This document shows positions 50,705 through 59,383 of a stretch of DNA of 64,000 bases, in pieces. The number at the start of each line of letters is the position of its first letter. Positions within the stretch are counted from its first letter, which is position 1. The position numbers were made by a program, and so were the translations under genes. The DNA lies in NCBI GenBank assembly GCA_963922875.1, contig CAWUJH010000004.1:434001-498000 (forward strand). Reading direction: 5' to 3'. The notes under the pieces were generated by a model that searched no databases, was not told the origin of the DNA, and saw nothing but the letters and a program-made list of their open reading frames with translations. This DNA comes from Ketobacter sp963922875 (lineage in GTDB: Bacteria > Pseudomonadota > Gammaproteobacteria > Pseudomonadales > Ketobacteraceae).

Positions 50705-52249
50705 ATGAATCCCGTTGAATTTAGTATTTTTTCCAGCCGAGTGGCATCGATTTGCGATGAAATGGGCGCCATGCTGAAGCGAGCCGCTTTATCTCCCAAT
50801 ATTAAGGACCGTTTGGATTTTTCTTGTGCAATATTTGATCAGAGTGGTGGGTTGATTGCACAGGCAGCCCACATCCCCGTTCATCTGGGTAGTATGGCCT
50901 ATGCCATGGCGGAAATTGTTGCCACCATGAGCTGGCAAAAGGGTGATATGGTGGTGTTGAATGATCCCTATCAAGGTGGCACACACCTGCCCGATGTGAC
51001 CTTGGTGGCACCGGTTTTTGTGGAGCATGAATTGGTGGCGTTTGTGGTGAATCGGGCTCACCATGCCAATATTGGTGCCGACGTACCAGGCTCAATGCCG
51101 CTGTCTGAGCACATTAGAGAAGAGGGCCTGCTAATTGAACCCAGCCATTTGATTAAAGCTGGCCAGTGGCAATCCAGGGTATTGGCAAGTCTGTGTGCCG
51201 ATGGCCTTGGTTCTGAAAATGCTGTGGAATTAGGCGATTTCACCGCTCAGGTAAGTGCTAACCGAGTGGGAGTTCAGCGTATGGTGGAGTTGGTGGCCGG
51301 TTCCGGGGTCACTCAGTTCAAGCATCTGGTTAATGCCTTAAATGACTATAGTTTTAGGCTGGCAAAGCAAAGTCTGCAGCGGATCCCGAACGGAAGCTAC
51401 TCTTTTCATGACATCCTTGAGGACGATGGCTTGGGTACTGAGGATATTATAATCCAGGCACAAGTAACGGTGCTTGATGGTACCGTCGCTGTGAATTTTA
51501 ACGGTACTTCCCCCCAGGTTCGCGGTAATCTTAATTGCCCTTTGGCGGTGGTTGCTGCCGCTGTTTTCTATGTGTTTCGGTGCCTTATGCCGCCCCAGGT
51601 GCCGGTTTGCGCCGGTGTTTTTAAATCAATAGCGATTAGCGCACCCTATGGAAGCTTGCTCAATGCCCGCTATCCGGCCGCGGTGGCGGCCGGTAATGTG
51701 GAAACCAGCACGCGGATTGTGGATGTTATTTTAGGGGCTTTGGCGCAAGCGATTCCTGAGGCGATTCCTGCCGCCAGTAATGGCAGTATGAACAATGTAG
51801 CATTGGGGGTTGGGCGGACTGATGGTTCACCCTGGGATTACTACGAGACCATTGGCGGTGGAATGGGTGCTTCAATCGTGGGGGCGGGTAGTGATGCGGT
51901 GCATACTCATATGACCAATACCTTGAATACACCGATTGAAAGTCTTGAGAGTCACTATCCTTTAAGAGTCATTGAATACAGCATACGGCGCGGTTCCGGA
52001 GGTGCAGGACGGCATAGGGGCGGTAATGGCATTCGGCGCACACTGCAGTTTTTAGCGCATACTTCGGTGACACTATTGACGGAAAGGCGACGTCTGGGAC
52101 CATGGGGGTTGGACGGTGGAATGGCAGGCAGCCCGGGCCTTAACCTTTTGAATGATAGGGAATTGCCCGCTAAAACCAGCTTCAAAGCCCAAGCAGGAGA
52201 CCGCTTAACCATCGCTACTCCCGGCGGCGGTGGTTGGGGTAAACAATAG
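50705..52249 (+). CDS. Hydantoinase B / oxoprolinase (HyuB) family protein
   Basis: A 514-residue protein of the HyuB/HydB family, the B subunit of N-methylhydantoinases and C-terminal part of 5-oxoprolinases. Typical blocks are ERSPNIKERLDFSCA-like SPNIKDRLDFSCAIFD, AAHIPVHLGSM, GDMVVLNDPYQGGTHLPDVT, and the C-terminal GSGGAGRHRGGNGIRR plus PGGGGWG. The A subunit that normally pairs with it is not in this window. A GCGGAG Shine-Dalgarno precedes the ATG. Substrate unknown. Confidence 0.92.
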   Translation: MNPVEFSIFSSRVASICDEMGAMLKRAALSPNIKDRLDFSCAIFDQSGGLIAQAAHIPVHLGSMAYAMAEIVATMSWQKGDMVVLNDPYQGGTHLPDVTLVAPVFVEHELVAFVVNRAHHANIGADVPGSMPLSEHIREEGLLIEPSHLIKAGQWQSRVLASLCADGLGSENAVELGDFTAQVSANRVGVQRMVELVAGSGVTQFKHLVNALNDYSFRLAKQSLQRIPNGSYSFHDILEDDGLGTEDIIIQAQVTVLDGTVAVNFNGTSPQVRGNLNCPLAVVAAAVFYVFRCLMPPQVPVCAGVFKSIAISAPYGSLLNARYPAAVAAGNVETSTRIVDVILGALAQAIPEAIPAASNGSMNNVALGVGRTDGSPWDYYETIGGGMGASIVGAGSDAVHTHMTNTLNTPIESLESHYPLRVIEYSIRRGSGGAGRHRGGNGIRRTLQFLAHTSVTLLTERRRLGPWGLDGGMAGSPGLNLLNDRELPAKTSFKAQAGDRLTIATPGGGGWGKQ

Positions 52250-52333
52250 AGAAATTAGATATATTCTCTGATAGAATTGACTTTAATCAAGTCTGTCAAT
52301 TTTTAGCGAATCATATTTGGCGAAAGGTATATT

Positions 52334-52654
52334 ATGGATACGTTAGATGTTATAAAAGATCAAATTACCTCAAATAGCGTGCTTCTCTACATGAAAGGGA
52401 CGCCTCAATTCCCTCAGTGTGGTTTTTCCTCCAGAGCGGTGGAAGCGCTGATGACTGTAGGCAAACCCTTCGCCTACGTAAATATACTTGAGCACCCAGA
52501 TATTAGAACTGAGTTGCCTAAATACGCAAATTGGCCAACCTTCCCGCAGTTATGGATCAAAGGGGAACTGATAGGCGGTAGCGATATTATCATGGAGATG
52601 GCCCAACAGGGTGAGCTGAAAACTTTGGTTGAAGAAGCGGCTGTTACCGAGTAA
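52334..52654 (+). CDS. grxD: Monothiol glutaredoxin (Grx4 type)
   Basis: GrxD binds and delivers [2Fe-2S] clusters using glutathione. The 106-residue protein has the monothiol active site CGFS with C29, KGTPQFPQ before it, and WPTFPQLWIKGELIGGSDI for glutathione binding. It stands alone between the HyuB-like gene and a terminator. Confidence 0.97.
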   Translation: MDTLDVIKDQITSNSVLLYMKGTPQFPQCGFSSRAVEALMTVGKPFAYVNILEHPDIRTELPKYANWPTFPQLWIKGELIGGSDIIMEMAQQGELKTLVEEAAVTE

Positions 52655-52675
52655 CGATTAAGCAAGTGGTCCATA

Positions 52676-52702
52676 AGGCGCCTGTTTGGGCGCCTTTTTT
52701 TT
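52676..52702 (+). terminator. Intrinsic terminator after grxD
   Basis: AGGCGCC (52676-52682) pairs with GGCGCCT (52689-52695), followed by a run of T residues. Confidence 0.92.
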
Positions 52703-52808
52703 ATATTTTTATTTATCAAAGGATTTAGTTTTTTATTGCGCTGATTGTTCAGCCTGCTACTGTAAGTGTGATCCGATTAACGAATAAAAATAATAGATTC
52801 TTCGGCCC

Positions 52809-53513
52809 ATGATTATCTCAATCAATTACGCAATTTTTGCTGTGGCGTTGTTTTTTAGCTTGCGACTTTTTCGCTCGAACCTGATTTATCGTGATGCTGC
52901 CACTCATCTGTTATTGTTTTCGGTGGCGGCGTTGCTGGGTGGCTTGGCTCATCATATTGTTGAACAACAAGCACTGTTGAAGATGGTAGTGGAGCACATT
53001 AATCCTGGTTTGCCTCCGCATTTTCAAGTCAGCCCTTTAGCGCATATTTATTTGCGCATTTGGTTTGCAACCTATATTACTATAGGGCTTACAGAATATT
53101 ACTTTATGCGAGTGTTTTTGCATCCTGTGGCAGAGCAACTGGGATTGGGCTGGGTAAAAAAGCTGTTAAAGCTCTCTCTGTTTGGCTTCTGTGTCAGTGC
53201 TTTTTTTCTTATAGAGTATTCGTTGGTAATTACCTATCACTTAGTTACTCACTCCCTGGTGGCAGGTTTTTCCCTCTATCTCATACTGGGTAAAGGACTC
53301 AAAGTTTTTTACCACCTGTTGTTTCTGGTGTTGTTTAATCTGGCGGCTGGCGGAATCTGGGCTTTGATGGCCAGTCAGTTATTGCCTACGGGACCTTTGC
53401 ATTATAATGATTGGTACCATCTGTTGATTATTGGCTTTATTCTATATTTGTATTGGGCTTTAACGCGGGGTGGTTTGGTGCAGGCTTTGAAGCGAATAAA
53501 ACTCACGGTTTAA
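52809..53513 (+). CDS. Seven-helix membrane protein of unknown function
   Basis: A 234-residue protein with about seven hydrophobic helices. It has conserved-looking polar positions inside them: R-LFR near the start, GGLAHHIVEQQ, WFATYITIGLTEYYFMR, THSLVAGFSL and YNDWYHLLIIGFILYLYW. Histidines in helices 2, 5 and 7 could bind a metal or haem, but no known family is recognised. It ends 58 bp before asnS, which has its own likely start context. Confidence 0.75.
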   Translation: MIISINYAIFAVALFFSLRLFRSNLIYRDAATHLLLFSVAALLGGLAHHIVEQQALLKMVVEHINPGLPPHFQVSPLAHIYLRIWFATYITIGLTEYYFMRVFLHPVAEQLGLGWVKKLLKLSLFGFCVSAFFLIEYSLVITYHLVTHSLVAGFSLYLILGKGLKVFYHLLFLVLFNLAAGGIWALMASQLLPTGPLHYNDWYHLLIIGFILYLYWALTRGGLVQALKRIKLTV

Positions 53514-53571
53514 TTTTCTCGCAATCTATAGTTATACTTTCGCTATCATAAATTTACGCTGAGGAAGTTTC

Positions 53572-54975
53572 ATGGAATGGCCGATTCAGATCAAAACGCT
53601 TATTCAAGGTCATGTCGAGGTTGATACAGAGGTAACTGTCAATGGTTGGGTTCGTTCCCGGCGTGATTCAAAAGCGGGATTTTCTTTTTTGGCTCTGCAT
53701 GATGGCTCTGAATTTGACGGTATCCAGGTTTTGGCAGCGAATGAGCTAACTAATTACGAATCCGAGATTCTAAGCCTCAGTGCAGGTTGTAGTATTTCTG
53801 TAACCGGTAAGTTGGTGGCTTCTCAGGGGAAGGAGCAGGCGCTAGAAATTCAGGCGAAGGCAATAAAAGTTTTGGGCTGGGTAGACGACCCTGAGACCTA
53901 TCCAGTGGCAAAAAAACGTCACAGTTTTGAATATCTGCGCAGCGTAGCTCACTTACGCCCCAGAACCAATACCTTTGGTGCCATTGCCAGAGTTAGAAAC
54001 TCTGCTTCTCAAGCCATTCATCGTTATTTTCACGAGCGTAATTTCTATTGGGTAAATACTCCAATCATAACGGCCAGCGACTGTGAGGGTGCCGGTGAAC
54101 TGTTTCGAGTCAGTACTTTGGACGCCTTGCATCAGGGAGCTGATGCCAAAACAGGTGCCATTGATTACTCGCAGGATTTTTTCGGCAAGCAAACCTTTCT
54201 CACGGTCTCTGGGCAGTTGAACGGTGAAGCCTATTGCACGGCATTATCTCGGGTTTATACCTTCGGCCCCACCTTTAGAGCCGAGAACTCTCACACCAGT
54301 CGTCATTTGGCAGAATTTTGGATGGTGGAACCGGAGCTGGCTTTTGCCGATTTGGCTATGAACGCCAGTATGGCAGAGGAATTTTTGCAGTACATCCTGA
54401 GTGCGGTCCTCGATGAGCGTGCCGCTGATATGGCTTTCTTCGATCAACATATCAGCAAAGGTTTGCTGACGCGTCTGGAGCAAGTGGCAACCTCTGAATT
54501 TGTGCGAATGGATTATTCAGAAGCCATAAAAATTTTGCAAAATTGTAAGCGCAGTTTTGAATATGAACCAAAATGGGGTGCTGATTTGCAATCTGAACAT
54601 GAGCGCTATATTGCTGAGGAGCACGTTAAAAAGCCGGTTATCGTCATGAACTACCCGCAACAGATTAAGGCTTTTTATATGCGGGCAAATGATGATGGTA
54701 AAACCTGTGCGGCGATGGACGTGCTGGCACCAGGAATCGGCGAGATTATTGGCGGTAGTCAGCGCGAAGAGCGGCTGGATGTTCTTACAGAAAAGATGAA
54801 TGCTCATGGTTTGCAGGAGGATCTCTGGTGGTATCGTGATTTGCGCCGCTATGGAACAATTCCCCACGCTGGATTTGGTTTGGGTTTTGAACGCTTGTTA
54901 AATTACCTCACGGGCATGGAAAATATTCGAGACGTTATTCCGTTTCCCCGGGTGCCCGGATCAGCCCAGTTTTAG
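53572..54975 (+). CDS. asnS: Asparaginyl-tRNA synthetase
   Basis: A class II synthetase that charges tRNA-Asn. The 467-residue protein has the N-terminal OB anticodon domain (VTVNGWVRSRRDSKAGFSF) and the catalytic core with motif 2 FRAENSHTSRHLAEFWMVEPE (two adjacent segments of it) and motif 3 GFGLGFERL. A GAGGAAG Shine-Dalgarno precedes the ATG. Its stop overlaps a convergent methyltransferase gene by 4 bp. Confidence 0.97.
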   Translation: MEWPIQIKTLIQGHVEVDTEVTVNGWVRSRRDSKAGFSFLALHDGSEFDGIQVLAANELTNYESEILSLSAGCSISVTGKLVASQGKEQALEIQAKAIKVLGWVDDPETYPVAKKRHSFEYLRSVAHLRPRTNTFGAIARVRNSASQAIHRYFHERNFYWVNTPIITASDCEGAGELFRVSTLDALHQGADAKTGAIDYSQDFFGKQTFLTVSGQLNGEAYCTALSRVYTFGPTFRAENSHTSRHLAEFWMVEPELAFADLAMNASMAEEFLQYILSAVLDERAADMAFFDQHISKGLLTRLEQVATSEFVRMDYSEAIKILQNCKRSFEYEPKWGADLQSEHERYIAEEHVKKPVIVMNYPQQIKAFYMRANDDGKTCAAMDVLAPGIGEIIGGSQREERLDVLTEKMNAHGLQEDLWWYRDLRRYGTIPHAGFGLGFERLLNYLTGMENIRDVIPFPRVPGSAQF

Positions 54976-55739
54976 GCTGTTGATGCTTGTAATGATTTTT
55001 TGCCAACAAAAAGAATTAAGGGCCAAATAATAGTTAACGTTTTTTGGGGTGCTCCCCAAGCTTTAACGATCGCTGCTCGATGTTCTTCAATGGGGTTGAT
55101 ATCCCGCTGTTTTTGGTAGGCCTTTACTGCAGACCAGGTATTGAGGTACCCCATTAAATGATCGAGAGACCATAGAGCCTGCATATTAAAGGAGGGTGTT
55201 GCAACGGCGGGATAAGGGAATGGAATTGGACCATAGCGTTGTTCCAGTAACGCTCTTTCTGGTGGCCAGTAATCGGCAAGCACGGTGGAATGAATATAGC
55301 GAATGACCGCGTCCAGTTCAGTATTCGTGTGGAGTAATTCATAACCCCAGCAAGCGAACACTCCACCCGGTTTAAGCACTCGCTCCACTTCATTGAAAAA
55401 GGCGTGATGTTCAAACCAATGGATGGCCTGGGCTACGGTGACCAAGTCGACGGAATTATCGGCGGCTGGAAGCGCTTCTGCCGGGTTTACATGATATTGA
55501 AGGTTACTCGTTGTCGCGGCATTTTTGATCTGTTCTGCGCTGGCATCGCAGGCATCTACTTGAGAGAAAAACTGGCTCAATGCCAGCGAAGCCTGGCCAT
55601 TGCCGCAACCTACATCAAGCGCCTGTTGCTGTTTTGGGCTGATGGACGCCAGATATTGAAATAGAGCTTCGGGGTAATCCGGACGAAACTTGCGATAGTG
55701 GTCAGAGGCTGTGGAAAAATGATCTTTGAAGGTTTTCAT
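54972..55739 (-). CDS. Class I SAM-dependent methyltransferase
   Basis: A 255-residue methyltransferase of the SmtA/UbiE-like type. Motif I is ALDVGCGNGQAS (about residues 39-50), followed by acidic and post-motif segments (DACDASAEQI, ALPAADNSVDLVTVAQAIHWF) and a R-L-K-P-G-G-like VLKPGGVFACW. The substrate is not evident. It is convergent with asnS and divergent from the peroxiredoxin gene, 210 bp away. Confidence 0.88.
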   Translation of the reverse strand: MKTFKDHFSTASDHYRKFRPDYPEALFQYLASISPKQQQALDVGCGNGQASLALSQFFSQVDACDASAEQIKNAATTSNLQYHVNPAEALPAADNSVDLVTVAQAIHWFEHHAFFNEVERVLKPGGVFACWGYELLHTNTELDAVIRYIHSTVLADYWPPERALLEQRYGPIPFPYPAVATPSFNMQALWSLDHLMGYLNTWSAVKAYQKQRDINPIEEHRAAIVKAWGAPQKTLTIIWPLILFVGKKSLQASTA

Positions 55740-55949
55740 GAAATCGCCTTTAAGATGGAGTAGGCTTCAAGAGTATCGAATTCTGTGGTTTTATCCATAA
55801 CGAAGAGTGAATAGCGATCATTTTACAGGGTTATGATTGATTTACTCTATTGCACTGATAGCTTTTTTTAGGGTGAGAATGTGCACTGGTTAAGTGTATG
55901 ATCTGCGTAGCTATTTTAAACAACCCCAATTAACATAAGGAGATACCCC

Positions 55950-56552
55950 ATGGGCGTACTAGTAGGCAAACCGGCTCCCGATTTCGACGTTGCCGCCGTA
56001 TTGGCTGACGGTTCAATTGTTGATTCTTTTAAATTGTCTGATGCCATCAAAGGCAAATATGGCATCTTGTTTTTCTATCCGCTTGATTTTACCTTCGTGT
56101 GTCCCTCTGAGCTGATTGCATTGGATCACCGCATTCCTCAGTTCAAAGAGCGAGGCGTAGAAGTTATTGGCGTCTCCATCGATTCTCAGTTCTCACACAA
56201 TGCATGGCGTAACACTTCAGTCAATGACGGTGGTATTGGCCCTGTTCAATACACGCTGGCGGCAGATGTTAAGCATGAAATTTGCCAAGCCTACGATGTA
56301 GAAGCTGCGCCAGGTGTGGCTTTCCGTGGAGCCTTTTTGATCGATAAAGAAGGTAATGTCCGATCTCAGATCGTTAATGACCTACCTTTGGGCCGTAACA
56401 TCGATGAGTTGCTGCGCCTGGTTGATGCCCTGCAATTTCACGAAGAGCACGGCGAAGTATGCCCAGCTGGCTGGAAAAAAGGCGACAAGGGTATGGATGC
56501 GTCACCAGCAGGTGTTGCGTCTTACCTGGCGGAAAACTCCGACAAACTGTAA
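55950..56552 (+). CDS. Typical 2-Cys peroxiredoxin (AhpC/TSA)
   Basis: Reduces hydrogen peroxide and organic peroxides. The 200-residue protein has the peroxidatic cysteine C51 in DFTFVCPSEL and the resolving cysteine C171 in EVCPAGW. The usual C-terminal arm is present. AAGGAG lies before the ATG. No dedicated reductase gene (ahpF) is adjacent, so thioredoxin is the likely reductant. Confidence 0.95.
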   Translation: MGVLVGKPAPDFDVAAVLADGSIVDSFKLSDAIKGKYGILFFYPLDFTFVCPSELIALDHRIPQFKERGVEVIGVSIDSQFSHNAWRNTSVNDGGIGPVQYTLAADVKHEICQAYDVEAAPGVAFRGAFLIDKEGNVRSQIVNDLPLGRNIDELLRLVDALQFHEEHGEVCPAGWKKGDKGMDASPAGVASYLAENSDKL

Positions 56553-56568
56553 GCTTTTCCTGTTGAAA

Positions 56569-56599
56569 CTACAGAATCCGTCTGTGACGGATTCTGTAG
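56569..56599. other. 14-bp perfect hairpin after the peroxiredoxin gene
   Basis: CTACAGAATCCGTC pairs perfectly with GACGGATTCTGTAG around TGT, 16 bp after the stop. There is no T tract on either strand, so a Rho-independent terminator is not clear; it may instead protect the mRNA 3' end. Confidence 0.75.
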
Positions 56600-56813
56600 G
56601 CTCTTAAACCTGCTGGTTTTTTCTTCGGGCCTTCTGGGTGTCCGTTCCCAAGCATTCTTATTTAGCCCCTCAAATCTGCTCTCGAACGAGTGTTCTGTTA
56701 AGCTTTTCTGGATCAATAATTTTTGTCCACTGAAAAACCATTTTCGGTGTCCTTGGCTATACTCAAAACTACCAAGAGAACTAGAAATTAACAGTCTACG
56801 GAGAGTCCTCGGG

Positions 56814-57641
56814 ATGTCGTTGGAAAGATTGCTAAAAAAAGTTTATGAACTACCCAGTATTCCTAAAGTAGTACAAGATCTTATTGAAAACTTTAACAGT
56901 GATACGGCCAGTGCTGATGTCATTTCAAAGAATATACAGAGTGATCCGGTTATTTCCGCGAAAGTATTGCGATTAGCAAATTCGGTTCGTTATGGTGCCG
57001 GACGGAAAGTAGCTTCACTGGATTCCGCCGTCGTGTTGTTGGGCACCAGTACCTTAAAAACTTTAGTGGTTGCCTCCGGTATTACCGGCTCATTCAAATC
57101 CATCCCGAAACTGGATGCCAAAGAATTTTGGCGGAATAGTTTTATGGTAGCCAATATTTCCAAGTTAATTGCCAAGAACTCAAAGGGCTGTGATCCTGAA
57201 GTGGCTTTTACCTGTGGCATGCTTCATAACATTGGCATTGCATTAATGTATTTTGGTCACCCGGACGAAATGGAAAAATTGGATCAGGATTCCAATGGCC
57301 TGAGAACTGAGCGGGAAAAACAGCATTTTGGTTATGATAACAATCAGGTCGGGGCGGCATTGGCTCGAATCTGGAAATTTCCGGAGGTGGTTGTTTCGGC
57401 CTTGGCCAACCAAGGCGATCCCCTAGCCAATGAACCTTTTTCAGTGTATGCCGCAATTATCAAGTTGGCGGAGCAGATCCATGAAAATATGGAGCAGGGT
57501 ATCGATCGCGAAGAGATAGTGATTAATTTGCCCGTAGAACTGACGGGCCCATTAAATATGGATTCACTGAATCTGTTTGATCAACTGGCTCTGGCCTTAT
57601 CGGCAGAAGATGATATTGAAGAATTATTATCAGCTGCTTAA
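56814..57641 (+). CDS. HDOD-domain protein
   Basis: A 275-residue HDOD protein (HD-related output domain). The core runs from about residue 5 to 210 and has SIPKVVQDL, DPVISAKVLRLANS, SLDSAVVLLGTSTLKTLVVA and a CGMLHNIGIALMY motif instead of a full HD catalytic pair. HDOD proteins regulate motility and signalling through protein contacts; no enzymatic residue set is complete here. It converges on rnt. Confidence 0.9.
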   Translation: MSLERLLKKVYELPSIPKVVQDLIENFNSDTASADVISKNIQSDPVISAKVLRLANSVRYGAGRKVASLDSAVVLLGTSTLKTLVVASGITGSFKSIPKLDAKEFWRNSFMVANISKLIAKNSKGCDPEVAFTCGMLHNIGIALMYFGHPDEMEKLDQDSNGLRTEREKQHFGYDNNQVGAALARIWKFPEVVVSALANQGDPLANEPFSVYAAIIKLAEQIHENMEQGIDREEIVINLPVELTGPLNMDSLNLFDQLALALSAEDDIEELLSAA

Positions 57642-57669
57642 TTTTTGAGCGTATTTGTGTGGCTGGCTG

Positions 57670-58296
57670 CTAACCTGGTGGCCAGCCTCCAAGGTGTTGC
57701 CAGCGATTAACGGCCCAACAAAAAAACTCTGCGGTTTTCATGGCATCGTAGATGGCAGAGTGAGCCTCAGAGTTGTCAAACGGAATGTGTACAGAGCGAC
57801 AGACTTTAGCTAATACGGTTTGGCCTACGGTTAGGCCGCCGATTGTTACTGTATCAAAACAGGAAAATGGGTGAAATGGATTGCGCTTGATATTGTTGCG
57901 ATCCACCGCAGCATTGACAAAATCCCGATCAAAAAATGCATTATGACCCACTAAGATAGCACGATTGCAGCTTTCTTCTTTCATGGCGCTACGAATGGCC
58001 CGGAATACTTCTTTAATTGCGGTAGTTTCATCAATTGCGCCCCGAAATGGGTGATAAGGATCAATGCCCGTAAAGTCCAATGCGGCCTGTTCAATGTTGG
58101 AACCGGGGAAGGGGACGACATGGCGATGAATTTCCTGTCCTGGGGTCACTATGCCGTTGTCATCCATATCGATGATGACGGCTGCAATTTCCAGCAAGGC
58201 GTCTGTTTTAGGATTAAAACCACCGGTTTCCACGTCGATAACAACCGGTAGATAACCACGAAACCGGTTCGCGAGAATATGATTTTGCTCACTCAT
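57670..58296 (-). CDS. rnt: Ribonuclease T
   Basis: RNase T trims the 3' ends of tRNA and other small RNAs. The 208-residue DEDD-type exonuclease has the first motif IDVETGGF (D21, E23), a GHNAFFDRDFV block with the second Asp, and the third motif with the histidine and Asp in SEAHSAIYDAM. It is divergent from motY across about 150 bp and next to the peroxiredoxin/HDOD pair. Confidence 0.96.
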   Translation of the reverse strand: MSEQNHILANRFRGYLPVVIDVETGGFNPKTDALLEIAAVIIDMDDNGIVTPGQEIHRHVVPFPGSNIEQAALDFTGIDPYHPFRGAIDETTAIKEVFRAIRSAMKEESCNRAILVGHNAFFDRDFVNAAVDRNNIKRNPFHPFSCFDTVTIGGLTVGQTVLAKVCRSVHIPFDNSEAHSAIYDAMKTAEFFCWAVNRWQHLGGWPPG

Positions 58297-58445
58297 TAGG
58301 GGTCAACTTCTAGGGTAATGCAGGAAATGCTAACGTACCGCTTCCTTTGGCACAAATATTTTGCATGGAAACAGCCTCAAGAGTTCAGATTAATGACCGA
58401 TATATAAGGATACCCCCGGTAAGTGTTGAACGGATAAGGCGGTCT

Positions 58446-59294
58446 ATGCGGCATAAAATATTAATATTTATGGTTTTATTCTGTGCAACAGAAGCGCAGG
58501 CGCATAATTATATCGCCCGCTTGGATGAAGCTGTATGGCAATTGGATCCATCTCCCTTGAGCTGCCGTTTGTGGCAGGCGGTTCCGAATTACGGAGAAGC
58601 GGTGTTTGAAGTGGATGCTGGTAAACCTTTAAAGTTTTACGTTAACGCCTATCGACCGGTGGTGAATGCTGGCGAAGCGGAGTTGATGATCACTGCTCCA
58701 GAGTGGCGCGAAGACTTGGCGCCAAAAGCGATCGGTCGTGCTCCCTGGCACAAGGGTCGACGCCCTATAGAACTGCCTGAGATCTTGGCCAGTGAGTTAT
58801 TGGCCGAGTTGCAAGTGGGGATGACACCAGCCATTAGCCACCCCGGCTGGTTTGACAAACATCCAGTGACGGTTGGCGTATCGGCGGTCAGCTTTCAAAC
58901 AGCTTTTCGTGATTATATGAGTTGCGTTTCTGGTCTTTACCCGGCCGGTTTCGATGAATTGCGGCAATCCTTTCTTCACTTCGAGACTAATAAATACGGT
59001 ATTAAAGGCGCCTTAAAGAAGCGCCTGGATTTGATTGCCGGCTATGTGGCAATAGATTCCAGTGTGCGCAAAATATCGGTGGATGGCCACACAGACAGCG
59101 ATGGTCGTCGGGGCCACAACTGGGAACTGTCCCGTTTGCGAGCCCTTGCCGTTAAAGAGTATCTGGAGCAGCAGGGTGTACCAGCGGATACAGTGGTGAT
59201 GAATTACTACGGTGAGGGCCATCCAGTCCGTAAAAATAACTCAAAAGCCAATAAGGCCGTTAATCGTCGGGTCCTGGTTCGATTGGAGCGTTAA
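58446..59294 (+). CDS. motY: Sodium-driven flagellar motor protein MotY
   Basis: MotY forms the T ring with MotX in polar sodium motors. The ATG 58446 with AAGGCGG upstream gives 282 residues. A signal peptide ends near TEAQA, followed by the MotY N-terminal domain (C-R-LWQAVPNYGEAVFEV, a MSC-SGLYP cysteine) and a C-terminal OmpA-like peptidoglycan-binding domain (VDGHTDSDGRRGHNWELSRLRA). An open frame extends upstream to 58347 but is not part of the signal. No other flagellar gene is in the window. The rnt/motY/argG order supports the call. Confidence 0.88.
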   Translation: MRHKILIFMVLFCATEAQAHNYIARLDEAVWQLDPSPLSCRLWQAVPNYGEAVFEVDAGKPLKFYVNAYRPVVNAGEAELMITAPEWREDLAPKAIGRAPWHKGRRPIELPEILASELLAELQVGMTPAISHPGWFDKHPVTVGVSAVSFQTAFRDYMSCVSGLYPAGFDELRQSFLHFETNKYGIKGALKKRLDLIAGYVAIDSSVRKISVDGHTDSDGRRGHNWELSRLRALAVKEYLEQQGVPADTVVMNYYGEGHPVRKNNSKANKAVNRRVLVRLER

Positions 59295-59383
59295 CCGGCG
59301 CTCCTTAGTAGGACTTCGCTCTCCGATCAGTTACAATACGCCGTTTTTTCAACGACCAGAACCTTCATTCAAGGGTTGCGTAC

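Noticed and set aside
50620..50710. tRNA or riboswitch in the argD/hyuB spacer
   Set aside because: Two hairpins exist, but there is no cloverleaf, anticodon loop or T-loop sequence and no known riboswitch core.
57661..57687. GGCTGGC/GCCAGCC inverted repeat as a terminator between the HDOD gene and rnt
   Set aside because: It overlaps the end of rnt, has a 13-nt loop and no T run on either strand.
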